The translations under genes were made by a program, and so were the position numbers. A stretch of DNA of 64,000 nucleotides from Mucilaginibacter_A sp964236465 (GTDB lineage Bacteria > Bacteroidota > Bacteroidia > Sphingobacteriales > Sphingobacteriaceae): the NCBI GenBank assembly GCA_964236465.1, contig CAXSBZ010000003.1, positions 1 to 64,000 of the forward strand. The letters are read 5' to 3'. Positions within the stretch are counted from its first letter, which is position 1; every line of letters begins with the position of its first letter. Positions 1-8,504 of the stretch are shown piece after piece. The notes beneath the pieces are model-generated. The model had not been told where the DNA came from and ran no database searches. It saw nothing but the letters and a program-made list of their open reading frames with translations.

Positions 1-1526
1 TGCTGCTGTTGGTTCTGGGCTCCAATTATGTTATTTTATTTATTGGTTGGGAAGGTGTTGGCCTTTGTTCTTACTTGCTCATCGGTTTCTGGTTCAGCAA
101 TCCTGATTATGCTGATGCTGCCAAGAAAGCTTTCGTCATGAACCGTATCGGCGATTTGGGTTTCCTGATTGCCATTTTTGTGATGATCGCCACTTTTGGC
201 AGTGCTTCTTTTACCGATGTTTTTTCAAAGGCAGCAACTTTAAATATAGGTAATCCGACTTTAGTTTTAATTACCATTTTGCTATTTATCGGTGCAACCG
301 GCAAATCAGCTCAAATACCTTTATTTACCTGGCTGCCTGACGCCATGGCTGGCCCAACGCCGGTTTCTGCTTTGATCCATGCAGCAACCATGGTCACGGC
401 CGGCATTTACATGATCGTTCGTTCCAATGTTTTGTTTACACTTGCTCCTTTTACCATGCATTTAATTGCAGTTATCGGTTTGGCAACCGTCCTGTTGGCT
501 GCTATTATTGCCATAGCGCAAACAGATATTAAAAAAGTGTTGGCATATTCAACCGTTTCCCAGTTAGGTTATATGTTTTTAGGATTAGGCGTTGGTGCTT
601 ATACCGGCGCATTTTTCCATGTAATTACACATGCTTTTTTTAAGGCACTTTTATTCTTATGCGCCGGTTCTGTTATCCATGCAGTAAGCGGCGAGCAGGA
701 TATGCGGCAAATGGGCGGTTTGCGTAAAAAGCTGCCAATTACTTTTATCACTATGCTGATTGGTGCAATTGCTATCTCCGGTATTCCGCCGTTTTCCGGT
801 TTCTTTTCTAAAGATGAAATCCTGGCACACGTTTTCACTTACAGCAAAAGCATGTATGTACTTGGTGTAATTGGTTCTATGTTTACTGCTTTCTACATGT
901 TCCGATTGATCTATTTAACTTTCTTTGGAAAATTTCGGGGAACAAACGACCAGGAACATCATCTCCATGAAGCACCTTCTTTAATGACAATCCCGTTGAT
1001 CGTTTTAGCAATACTTTCCATTGTTGGAGGATTTATCGGAATACCGGAAGCTTTAGGCGGCAAGCATTGGCTCGAACATTATCTTTTGCCGATTTTTGCT
1101 TCCACAGTGGCACAAACTTCCGAATTTTCAATTTCCCATAGTTTAGAACTTACTTTGATGGCTGTTTCCGTTACCGGTGCAGTTTTAGCTATTATTTATG
1201 CTTCCGTTAAATATGGTAAAGGTGGCAATCTTCCGGTTGCAGAAGGCGAGGACCGCACACCAATAGATGCTTTAGCTTATCATAAATTTTATATTGATGA
1301 ATTGTATGATCTAATTATCCGAAAACCGTTAGATGCTGCTTCAAAATTCTTTTATAAAGTCATCGATCTAAAAATTATTGATGGCTTTGTAAATGGCTTG
1401 GGCAAGGTTTCCATCGAAAGCAGTAAGGGCTTGCGGTTGCTGCAAACAGGAAACGTTGGTTTTTATATTTTCGTAATGGTTATCGGGATTATAGCGATGA
1501 TGGCTTATAGTTTATTCAAGATTTAA
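1..1526 (+). CDS. nuoL: NADH-quinone oxidoreductase subunit L (5' partial)
   Basis: Large antiporter-like membrane subunit of respiratory complex I, which couples NADH:quinone electron transfer to proton pumping. The frame is open from the window edge and ends at 1526 with about 507 residues visible. The family is usually 620-650 residues, so roughly the first 120-140 are missing. Diagnostic stretches are GKSAQIPLFTWLPDAM and PTPVSALIHAATMV, with the pump lysine in GKSAQ, a further lysine in AFFKALLFLCAG, and many hydrophobic helices. The C-terminal part with the long lateral helix is present. nuoM and nuoN follow in the same direction with almost no gap, so this is the end of a nuo operon. 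A copy of the dispersed word (core 204-213) is read in frame as Ala-Ser-Phe-Thr. Confidence 0.97.
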   Translation, partial: LLLVLGSNYVILFIGWEGVGLCSYLLIGFWFSNPDYADAAKKAFVMNRIGDLGFLIAIFVMIATFGSASFTDVFSKAATLNIGNPTLVLITILLFIGATGKSAQIPLFTWLPDAMAGPTPVSALIHAATMVTAGIYMIVRSNVLFTLAPFTMHLIAVIGLATVLLAAIIAIAQTDIKKVLAYSTVSQLGYMFLGLGVGAYTGAFFHVITHAFFKALLFLCAGSVIHAVSGEQDMRQMGGLRKKLPITFITMLIGAIAISGIPPFSGFFSKDEILAHVFTYSKSMYVLGVIGSMFTAFYMFRLIYLTFFGKFRGTNDQEHHLHEAPSLMTIPLIVLAILSIVGGFIGIPEALGGKHWLEHYLLPIFASTVAQTSEFSISHSLELTLMAVSVTGAVLAIIYASVKYGKGGNLPVAEGEDRTPIDALAYHKFYIDELYDLIIRKPLDAASKFFYKVIDLKIIDGFVNGLGKVSIESSKGLRLLQTGNVGFYIFVMVIGIIAMMAYSLFKI

Positions 1527-1545
1527 CGGCTTGCAACATCAAGAT

Positions 1546-3006
1546 ATGACGGTTATTCTACTCTTTTTACCCTTATTTGCTGCTCTAATCCTGTTGTTTT
1601 TTAAAGATGATGCTGTAAAAAATATAGCATTATTTTTTGCATTGGCCGAACTGGTGGTTGCTGCAATTATGGTTTCTGGTTTTCACGCCGATGCTACTTA
1701 CCAATACGTCATTGATTATCCCTGGATTGCAGATTGGGGAATCCATTTTAAAGCTGGTGTTGACGGAATTAGTTTAATCACCGTTATCCTAACAACAGTT
1801 TTAGTCCCACTGATTATTCTTTCTACCTTCAAACATAAATACAATAATCCATCAGCTTTTTACGCTTTGATATTGTTTATGCAAACCGGTTTATTGCTGG
1901 TTTTCACGGCGATGGATGCTTTCCTGTTTTACGTTGGCTGGGAAACCGCACTGATTCCTATTTATTTTATCTGTGCTTTATGGGGCGGAGAAAATAGGAT
2001 AAAAGTTACCATCAAGTTTTTCATCTATACATTTGCCGGGTCTTTGTTTATGTTGCTCGGTATTATTTATCTGTATCTGCAAACACCGGGAAAAACCTTT
2101 GATATTCAGGCTTTTTATAACCTCAGCATTGATGCTTATCACCAAAGCTGGATTTTCTGGGCTTTCTTCATTGCTTTTGCTATCAAAATGCCGATTTTTC
2201 CTTTCCACACCTGGCAGCCTGATACTTATACCACAGCACCAACAGGCGGAACGATGATGCTTTCCGGCATTATGTTAAAAATGGGAATTTACGGTGCTAT
2301 CCGCTGGTTAATTCCAATCGCGCCGCTTGGCTTTGCACAATGGCAGAGCACTGCAATTATATTTTCCATTATCGGGATCGTATATGCTTCACTAATTGCT
2401 TTTAACCAAAAAGATGGAAAACGGTTAATTGCTTATTCATCAATTGCACACGTTGGTTTGATTGCTGCCGGAATATTTGCCTGGAATATACAAGGAATGC
2501 AAGGTGCTGTTATCCAAATGTTAAGCCACGGGATAAATGTGGTAGGTTTATTTTTTGTAATAGATATTATTAGCAGAAGGATCAATATACGTGATATCAG
2601 TCTGATGGGCGGCATTGCCAAAACTGCGCCATTTTTGGCTGCTTCTTTTATCATCATAATTATGGGAACGGTAGCGCTGCCTTTAACCAATGGTTTTATA
2701 GGAGAGTTTTTATTGATGAACGGCATTTATCAATACAACATCTGGTTGGTTGCCATTGCCGGTTTAACCATCATTTTTGGTGCCGTTTATATGTTACGTA
2801 TGTACAAGCAAATCATGCAGGGAGAAGCAAATACTTTAACGACTTCTTTTATAGATGTTTCCGGTTCAGAAAAATTAGTTTTAATCACCATCTGTACATT
2901 AATAATCCTGATTGGAGTTTATCCACAGCCTTTACAACATCTTTCGGAAGCGAGCGTAAGTAACTTAATTGAACAGGTCAATCAAAAATTAATATCAGCT
3001 AAATAA
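1546..3006 (+). CDS. nuoM: NADH-quinone oxidoreductase subunit M
   Basis: Second antiporter-like proton-pumping subunit of complex I, embedded in the inner membrane. About 486 residues, usual for the family. The membrane motif WETALIPIYFICALWGGENR carries the conserved glutamate, and FAIKMPIFPFHTWQPD followed by TAPTGGTMMLSGIMLKMG is the characteristic half-channel region. A TTG at 1531 would add five residues, but the ATG at 1546 fits the family N-terminus better. The gap to nuoL is about 20 bases and nuoN starts five bases after the stop, so the three are surely co-transcribed. Two copies of the dispersed word (2641-2650 and 2842-2851) are both read in frame, as Ala-Ser-Phe-Ile and Thr-Ser-Phe-Ile. 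Confidence 0.97.
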   Translation: MTVILLFLPLFAALILLFFKDDAVKNIALFFALAELVVAAIMVSGFHADATYQYVIDYPWIADWGIHFKAGVDGISLITVILTTVLVPLIILSTFKHKYNNPSAFYALILFMQTGLLLVFTAMDAFLFYVGWETALIPIYFICALWGGENRIKVTIKFFIYTFAGSLFMLLGIIYLYLQTPGKTFDIQAFYNLSIDAYHQSWIFWAFFIAFAIKMPIFPFHTWQPDTYTTAPTGGTMMLSGIMLKMGIYGAIRWLIPIAPLGFAQWQSTAIIFSIIGIVYASLIAFNQKDGKRLIAYSSIAHVGLIAAGIFAWNIQGMQGAVIQMLSHGINVVGLFFVIDIISRRINIRDISLMGGIAKTAPFLAASFIIIIMGTVALPLTNGFIGEFLLMNGIYQYNIWLVAIAGLTIIFGAVYMLRMYKQIMQGEANTLTTSFIDVSGSEKLVLITICTLIILIGVYPQPLQHLSEASVSNLIEQVNQKLISAK

Positions 3007-3010
3007 TTAA

Positions 3011-4390
3011 ATGGGTACTCTTATTTCAATCTCAGTTTTAGCGGTAGTTATTTTATATTTAGGATTATATCAGCTAAAAAAAGCATTACTGCCGGTTACA
3101 GTAATCGGGCTGATTATAGCTGCTGGTTTTGCCGTAGCGCAATGGAATACCATTGCAACACCAATTTATAGCGGCATGATTTTGATTGATCATTATGCTA
3201 TTGCCTTTTCGGTAATTACAATTCTTTCGACTGTCCTGATTGTCCTGCTATCTAAAGATTATTTTGAGCGAATTAGTGAACACGTAGCCGAATATTATGC
3301 CATTATCTTATTTTCTTTGGCTGGTATTATAGTTATGGTTTCTTATCATAATCTAACAATGCTGTTTATAGGCATAGAAATTATGTCTGTATGCCTGTAT
3401 ATTCTTGCCGGGATTAAAAAAAGAGATTTTGCTTCCAATGAAGCTGCCTTGAAATATTTTTTGATGGGAGCTTTTTCTACTGGTTTTTTGTTGTTTGGAA
3501 TTACTTTAATTTATGGCGTAACAGGTTCTTTTGATCTCGAAGTAATTAAAAACTATATTCTTTCAAATACGCACGATATTTCATACTTATTTTATACTGG
3601 TATTTTATTGATGATTGTAGGTTTGTGCTTTAAAGTAGGTGCTGCACCTTTTCATTTTTGGGCACCAGATGTTTACGAAGGATCGCCAACGCTAATTACT
3701 GCTTATATGGCCACGGTTGTAAAAACTGCCGGTTTTGCTGCATTCTTACGTTTGTTTGCCGTTTGCTTTGCGCCATTGGCAGATTTCTGGACGCCTTCAC
3801 TGCTGATTATTACCATTATTACTTTGTTTATCGGTAATATTACAGCATTGTATCAGCATAATTTTAAAAGGATGCTGGCTTTTTCCAGTATTTCGCACGT
3901 TGGATACATGCTGTTTGCAATTGTTGCTTTAGGTATAGCCTCAGCTAATGCAGTATTTGTATATGCAACCGCTTATTCTATCGCTTCCATCATTGCTTTT
4001 GGTGTGTTGATGTTAGTTCAGCAGCAAACTGGCAATAGCAGCTTTGATAATTTCAATGGTTTAGGTAAAAGCAATCCATTTCTGTCTTTTGTGTTAACTG
4101 TCTCGATGCTGTCTTTAGCAGGAATCCCTTTAACGGCAGGCTTTATTGGTAAATTTTTTATGTTTTCCGGTGCACTATCTCAATACCGAATTTGGCTAAC
4201 CGTACTGGCCGTAATTAATGCTATCATTTCTATCTTCTATTATTTTAGGGTAATCATAGCCATGTATTTCAACAGTGAAGAACGGACAGCAATCAGCATT
4301 CCCGGAAATGTAAGCTTCGTTCTTGCTATAGCTGCATTCATCACGCTCCTTATAGGTATTTACCCGGCCTTCATTTCACACCTGATTTAG
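3011..4390 (+). CDS. nuoN: NADH-quinone oxidoreductase subunit N
   Basis: Third antiporter-like subunit of complex I and the last gene of the nuo operon. 459 residues, within the family range, almost entirely transmembrane helices. The signature FKVGAAPFHFWAPDVYEGSPTLITAYMATVVKTAGF carries the conserved lysines, and FSSISHVGYM is the second conserved block. The gene begins four bases after the nuoM stop. It is followed by a 60-base gap before the DedA-type gene, so the operon may end here. No strong terminator hairpin is visible in that gap. Confidence 0.97.
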   Translation: MGTLISISVLAVVILYLGLYQLKKALLPVTVIGLIIAAGFAVAQWNTIATPIYSGMILIDHYAIAFSVITILSTVLIVLLSKDYFERISEHVAEYYAIILFSLAGIIVMVSYHNLTMLFIGIEIMSVCLYILAGIKKRDFASNEAALKYFLMGAFSTGFLLFGITLIYGVTGSFDLEVIKNYILSNTHDISYLFYTGILLMIVGLCFKVGAAPFHFWAPDVYEGSPTLITAYMATVVKTAGFAAFLRLFAVCFAPLADFWTPSLLIITIITLFIGNITALYQHNFKRMLAFSSISHVGYMLFAIVALGIASANAVFVYATAYSIASIIAFGVLMLVQQQTGNSSFDNFNGLGKSNPFLSFVLTVSMLSLAGIPLTAGFIGKFFMFSGALSQYRIWLTVLAVINAIISIFYYFRVIIAMYFNSEERTAISIPGNVSFVLAIAAFITLLIGIYPAFISHLI

Positions 4391-4450
4391 CTTTCGGGTT
4401 TAAACTGCATTTAAATTTAATATTTGTAGTTTTACAGACTAACATCGCTA

Positions 4451-5104
4451 ATGAAAGAAATTTGGGAACATTTAACGAACTTAATTGATGCAGAAGCCAT
4501 CATCAGTAAAGGCGGGATTTACCTTATCTTTTTTATTGTTTTTGCTGAAACAGGCCTGTTTTTTGGATTTTTTTTGCCGGGAGATTACCTGCTGTTTTTA
4601 GCAGGTATTTTTTGTGCTACAGGCTTGTTAGAAGTTTCTATTTATCAGTTGCTTGGTACACTGTTTATGGCAGGTATTTTAGGTAATTATGTTGGCTATT
4701 GGTTTGGCTATAGTACCGGCAGGATGCTTTTTAACCGGGAAGACTCATTCTTCTTCAAAAAAAGGTATGTTTATATGGCCGAAGATTTTTTTCAAAAATA
4801 TGGAGGAATGGCACTTGTTTTCGGACGTTTTTTTCCAATAATTCGAACCTTTGCCCCTATATTTGCTGGAGTTGCAAAAGTCAAATTCAAAACATTTACA
4901 CTTTACAATTTTTTAGGAAGTCTGTTGTGGGTATTACTGCTTACTTTACTTGGCTTTTTCCTTGGCAAAAACTTCCCCGGCATAATACATTATATGCCAT
5001 ATATCATTTTGGGGTTAATTGCCTTTACAGCAACACCCGTTATAATTGCTTATTTTAGATCAGCAAAAAACAATTCTTCACAAAACAACTTACCAACAGA
5101 ATAA
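4451..5104 (+). CDS. DedA family membrane protein (VTT domain)
   Basis: 217-residue inner-membrane protein of the DedA/SNARE-associated (VTT) family, whose studied members act in undecaprenyl-phosphate or phospholipid translocation and in membrane homeostasis. The family motif is visible as GRFFPIIRTFAPIFAGVAKVKFKTF followed by YNFLGSLLW, with the re-entrant FxPGDY motif as GFFLPGDYLLF near residues 36-46. The specific substrate cannot be told from sequence. It lies between the nuo operon and ppa, 18 bases before the latter, so it may be co-transcribed with ppa. It contains one B-type copy of the dispersed word (4591-4600) read as Leu-Phe-Leu in a membrane helix. Confidence 0.9.
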   Translation: MKEIWEHLTNLIDAEAIISKGGIYLIFFIVFAETGLFFGFFLPGDYLLFLAGIFCATGLLEVSIYQLLGTLFMAGILGNYVGYWFGYSTGRMLFNREDSFFFKKRYVYMAEDFFQKYGGMALVFGRFFPIIRTFAPIFAGVAKVKFKTFTLYNFLGSLLWVLLLTLLGFFLGKNFPGIIHYMPYIILGLIAFTATPVIIAYFRSAKNNSSQNNLPTE

Positions 5105-5122
5105 TATAAAACTATACAAACT

Positions 5123-5680
5123 ATGACATTAGAACATGCATGGCAGACTATTCCACCTGGTGATGCCGGTAAATCCCCTCAACGTGTTAATGCAATAATC
5201 GAAATCCCAAAAGGATCAAAATGTAAGTACGAAATCGATAAAGATTATGGCTTGCTAAGATTAGACCGTGTGTTGTTTTCATCCGTAATGTATCCTGCAA
5301 ATTATGGCTTTATCCCGATGACTTATTGTGATGACAATGATCCTTTGGATATTTTGGTGATTTGCTCACAAGAAGTTGTGCCAATGTGCATATTAGAAGC
5401 GAAGGTGATTGGTGTAATGCACATGGTAGACAAAGGCGAAAGAGACGACAAAATTATTGCCGTTGCGGCAAATGATATGTCTGTAAATTACATTAATGAT
5501 ATCACAGACCTTCCTCCGCATACCGAAGCAGAAATAACCCGTTTTTTTGAAGATTATAAAAAATTAGAACATAGCGCATCGGTAACAGTAGAGCAGTTTG
5601 AAGGTAAAGAAGAAGCTTATCGCATCATCGAAGAAAGTATTGAGCTGTATAAAACAACATTTCAGAAACCAATTATTTAA
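5123..5680 (+). CDS. ppa: Inorganic pyrophosphatase, family I
   Basis: Soluble family I pyrophosphatase that hydrolyses pyrophosphate to two phosphates and pulls biosynthetic reactions forward. 185 residues, normal length. The active-site signature DDNDPLDIL (around residues 72-80) carries the metal-binding aspartates, and YGLLRLDRVLFSSVMYPANYGFIP is the conserved upstream block. The stop codon overlaps the start of the next gene by one base (TAATG), which implies translational coupling to the CNNM-type protein. This is a housekeeping gene with nothing unusual in length or motifs. Confidence 0.97.
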   Translation: MTLEHAWQTIPPGDAGKSPQRVNAIIEIPKGSKCKYEIDKDYGLLRLDRVLFSSVMYPANYGFIPMTYCDDNDPLDILVICSQEVVPMCILEAKVIGVMHMVDKGERDDKIIAVAANDMSVNYINDITDLPPHTEAEITRFFEDYKKLEHSASVTVEQFEGKEEAYRIIEESIELYKTTFQKPII

Positions 5681-7020
5681 TGAGTCCTGATCTTGACATT
5701 AGTAGTTTTCATGCCTTCTTAACTGTTTTTTTAGTATTCTTAAATGGTTTTTTTGTTGCTGCCGAATTTGCAATCGTCAAGGTACGGTCTTCACAAATTG
5801 AAGTTCAGGCTAAAACCGGCAGTCAGGTAGCTAAAATAACCAAAAGTATTATCCATCATTTGGATGAATATTTGGCTGCAACACAATTAGGCATCACGCT
5901 TGCCTCACTGGGCTTGGGCTGGGTAGGTGAGGAAGTAATGAAAAAGTTAGTTTTTAGCTTATTCGGCTTTTTGCATGTTTCCATCTCAGGCACTTTTGCA
6001 CAAAATCTCGGTTACTTTTTAGCCTTTTTAATTATTACAATTATGCACATTGTTTTTGGTGAACTCGCGCCAAAAACTTTTGCCATACAGCAACCAGTCA
6101 GGACGAGTTTGTTTGTTGCCTTGCCGCTGCGTTTCTTTTATGTCGTGTTTCGACCATTTATTTGGATGCTAAATGGTTTTGCAAACGGAATCTTAAAACT
6201 GTTTGGAATACAAAATGTAAGCACAAACGAAGCACATCACAGTTCAGAAGAGTTGCAGTATTTGTTAGATCAGGGCAAAGAAAGCGGTGCCTTGGATTCT
6301 ACCGAGCACGAACTGATTAAAAACGTGTTTGATTTTAACGGAAGAGTAGTTAAAAACATCATGGTTCCCAGAACAAAAATATCGGGTGTTGATCTGCATT
6401 TAACTAAAGACGACCTTTTAAACCGTATCATCAAAGAAGGCTATTCGAGGATGCCCGTTTATGATGAGACGATGGACAAAATTGTTGGCATTGTACAGGC
6501 AAAGGACATTTTACCATTATTGGTTAACCAAACTGAGTTTAAACTGAGTGATATTATTCGTAAGCCCTATTTCATCCCGGAAACAAAAAAAATCAACGAT
6601 CTGATGGCCGAACTTCAACTAAGGCGCATCCAAATTGCTGTTGTTTTAGATGAATTTGGCGGAACTGCCGGTATGGTTACCATGGAAGACATTGTAGAAG
6701 AACTGGTGGGTGAAATTCAGGATGAATATGATGAAGAAAAACCGATTGTAGAGCGCATCAATTCAACAGAGTTTGTGATCAATGCTTTAGCAAGTATTTA
6801 TGATGTAAACGAGCAATTACCGCATGATTTACCAGAAGATGGCGATTTTGATACTGTTTCTGGCTGGTTAGGTCATATTTTTGGGAAAATCCCGGAAGTG
6901 GGCGAGCAAAAAGAAGCAAACGGTTACAACATTACAGTACTGAAAAAATCTGACCAAAATATCGAATCGGTTAAATTAGAGTTGCTGCTTAACGAGGAAG
7001 ATGTAATAGATGACGATTAA
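5680..7020 (+). CDS. CNNM/CorC-type (hemolysin family) membrane protein with CBS domains
   Basis: 446-residue protein with the order: DUF21 (CNNM) transmembrane domain (about residues 10-200), a pair of CBS domains (about 215-335, starting VKNIMVPRTKISGVDL and containing SRMPVYDETMDKIVGIVQAKD), and a C-terminal CorC/HlyC domain (GDFDTVSGWLGHIFGKIPEVGE). Related CNNM/CorC proteins export magnesium or cobalt. The old hemolysin label is historical and not supported by activity in most members. The start overlaps the ppa stop by one base. The rsmE gene follows after 11 bases, so all are probably one transcription unit. Confidence 0.93.
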   Translation: MSPDLDISSFHAFLTVFLVFLNGFFVAAEFAIVKVRSSQIEVQAKTGSQVAKITKSIIHHLDEYLAATQLGITLASLGLGWVGEEVMKKLVFSLFGFLHVSISGTFAQNLGYFLAFLIITIMHIVFGELAPKTFAIQQPVRTSLFVALPLRFFYVVFRPFIWMLNGFANGILKLFGIQNVSTNEAHHSSEELQYLLDQGKESGALDSTEHELIKNVFDFNGRVVKNIMVPRTKISGVDLHLTKDDLLNRIIKEGYSRMPVYDETMDKIVGIVQAKDILPLLVNQTEFKLSDIIRKPYFIPETKKINDLMAELQLRRIQIAVVLDEFGGTAGMVTMEDIVEELVGEIQDEYDEEKPIVERINSTEFVINALASIYDVNEQLPHDLPEDGDFDTVSGWLGHIFGKIPEVGEQKEANGYNITVLKKSDQNIESVKLELLLNEEDVIDDD

Positions 7021-7031
7021 TTGTAAATACT

Positions 7032-7736
7032 ATGTACTTGTTTTATGCACCAAATTTAAACCTGCAAGACTGCTTTTTAAATGAGGAAGAAAGCAAGCAC
7101 TGCAATAAAGTATTGCGTTTGCAGAAGGATGATGCCATTGAAGTAATTGACGGAAAAGGCAACTTGTATTATGCAAAAATTACCAGTCCTGATGTTAAGC
7201 AAACCCGTTTTATCATCTTTGAAACCAAACAAGGCTTCGGTAAAAAAGAATATTATCTGCACATTGCCGTAGCACCAACCAAAAATATTGAACGGTTAGA
7301 ATGGTTTGTGGAAAAAGCTACAGAGATTGGAATTGATGAAATTACTCCGATTCTTTGTCAGCGTTCTGAACGAAAAATTATTAACCACGAACGGTTAAAT
7401 AAAGTAATTACTTCTGCCATGAAGCAATCGCTCAAAGCCTATCATCCTAAATTAAATGGATTAACTAATTTTTCCTCTTTAGTTAAAATTGATTCTGATT
7501 CGCAGAAATGGATTGCACATTGTGCCAATGCCGAAAAAGTATCGATAAAAGAAGCATTCGTTCCGCAGCAAAAATACTTGATACTGATTGGTCCAGAAGG
7601 TGATTTTTCTCCGCAGGAAATTAATTTGGCTTTAGAAAACGGATTCGAGGCCATAACTTTAGGACAAAGCCGTTTAAGAACAGAAACTGCTGCTTTGGAA
7701 GCTTGTTTTGAAATTAATTTTTTAAACCGAATATGA
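7032..7736 (+). CDS. rsmE: 16S rRNA (uracil-1498-N3)-methyltransferase
   Basis: SAM-dependent SPOUT-class methyltransferase that methylates U1498 of 16S rRNA in the 30S subunit. 234 residues, the usual length. The trefoil-knot cofactor site is clear near the C-terminus: LIGPEGDFSPQEINLALENGF and then LGQSRLRTETAALEA. The N-terminal PUA-like part contains HCNKVLRLQKDD. Its stop overlaps the next gene's start by four bases (ATGA), so the DUF4159 gene is translationally coupled. Confidence 0.96.
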   Translation: MYLFYAPNLNLQDCFLNEEESKHCNKVLRLQKDDAIEVIDGKGNLYYAKITSPDVKQTRFIIFETKQGFGKKEYYLHIAVAPTKNIERLEWFVEKATEIGIDEITPILCQRSERKIINHERLNKVITSAMKQSLKAYHPKLNGLTNFSSLVKIDSDSQKWIAHCANAEKVSIKEAFVPQQKYLILIGPEGDFSPQEINLALENGFEAITLGQSRLRTETAALEACFEINFLNRI

Positions 7737-8380
7737 AATATCTGCTGTTGATTATACTGTTTTTATCACCCAAAAATCAGGAACCAACTTATAAAATTGC
7801 TAAAATAAAATATGGTGGTGGCGGTGATTGGTACGGAGATCGAACGGCACTAACCAATCTAATTAAGTTTTGCAACGAGAATTTAAGAACCAATATCAAG
7901 CCTGAAGAAGATGTGGTAGAAGTGGGCAGTGAAGCTTTATTCAACTATCCTTTTACATTTTTGACGGGGCATGGAAATGTGATTTTTTCTGATCAGGAGG
8001 TTAAAAATTTGCGTAAATATTTAATCGGTGGCGGATTTTTGCATATCGATGATAATTATGGTTTAAACCAGTTTATCCGTCCGCAAATGAAAAAAGTTTT
8101 CCCGGAATTGGACTTTGTGGAATTACCTGTCAACCATCCGATCTTCCATCAAAAATTTGCTTTTCCAGCTGGATTACCGAAAATTCATGAACACGATGGC
8201 AAACGTCCGCAAGGTTTTGGCTTGATTTATAAAGGCCGTTTAGTTTGTTTTTATACTTATGAGTGCGATTTGGGTAATGGTTGGGAAGATGCAGGAACCT
8301 ACGTTAATGATATACCGGAAAGCCGTTTGAAAGCTTTAAAAATGGGAGCTAATTTGGTAGAATATGCTTTAACGCAATAA
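7733..8380 (+). CDS. DUF4159 domain-containing protein
   Basis: 215-residue protein with a short hydrophobic N-terminus that is probably a signal sequence, then a DUF4159 domain: YGGGGDWYGDRTALTNLIKF, the LTGHGNVIFSDQEVKNLRKYL block, and GGGFLHIDDNYGLNQFIRP. In other Bacteroidota the domain occurs as a stand-alone secreted protein or in BatA-like membrane proteins. Its biochemical role is unknown and the fold is thought to be related to class I glutamine amidotransferases. The start overlaps the rsmE stop by four bases. The signal-sequence region includes a B-type copy of the dispersed word (7756-7765). Confidence 0.88.
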   Translation: MKYLLLIILFLSPKNQEPTYKIAKIKYGGGGDWYGDRTALTNLIKFCNENLRTNIKPEEDVVEVGSEALFNYPFTFLTGHGNVIFSDQEVKNLRKYLIGGGFLHIDDNYGLNQFIRPQMKKVFPELDFVELPVNHPIFHQKFAFPAGLPKIHEHDGKRPQGFGLIYKGRLVCFYTYECDLGNGWEDAGTYVNDIPESRLKALKMGANLVEYALTQ

Positions 8381-8467
8381 CTGTTTGCAAATGGCGATAC
8401 TGTTTTTATCGGTGTAAAATTGGTGTATTAATATTCTTGAATTTTTTTTGTTTTTAATTTGAAACGT

Positions 8468-8499
8468 AACATTTTAACTAATACATTAGTTAAAATGTT
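8468..8499. promoter_or_regulatory. Perfect 32-bp inverted repeat just upstream of a start codon
   Basis: Two perfectly complementary 15-base arms (8468-8482 and 8485-8499) separated by two bases. The arms are AT-rich and contain TTTTAACTAAT and its complement. The repeat ends five bases before the ATG at 8505. The seen fact is the symmetry. It may be an operator for a dimeric repressor of the TPR gene, or an mRNA hairpin that controls initiation. It lacks the T-run expected of a terminator for the upstream gene. Confidence 0.7.
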
Positions 8500-8504
8500 A
8501 TGCA

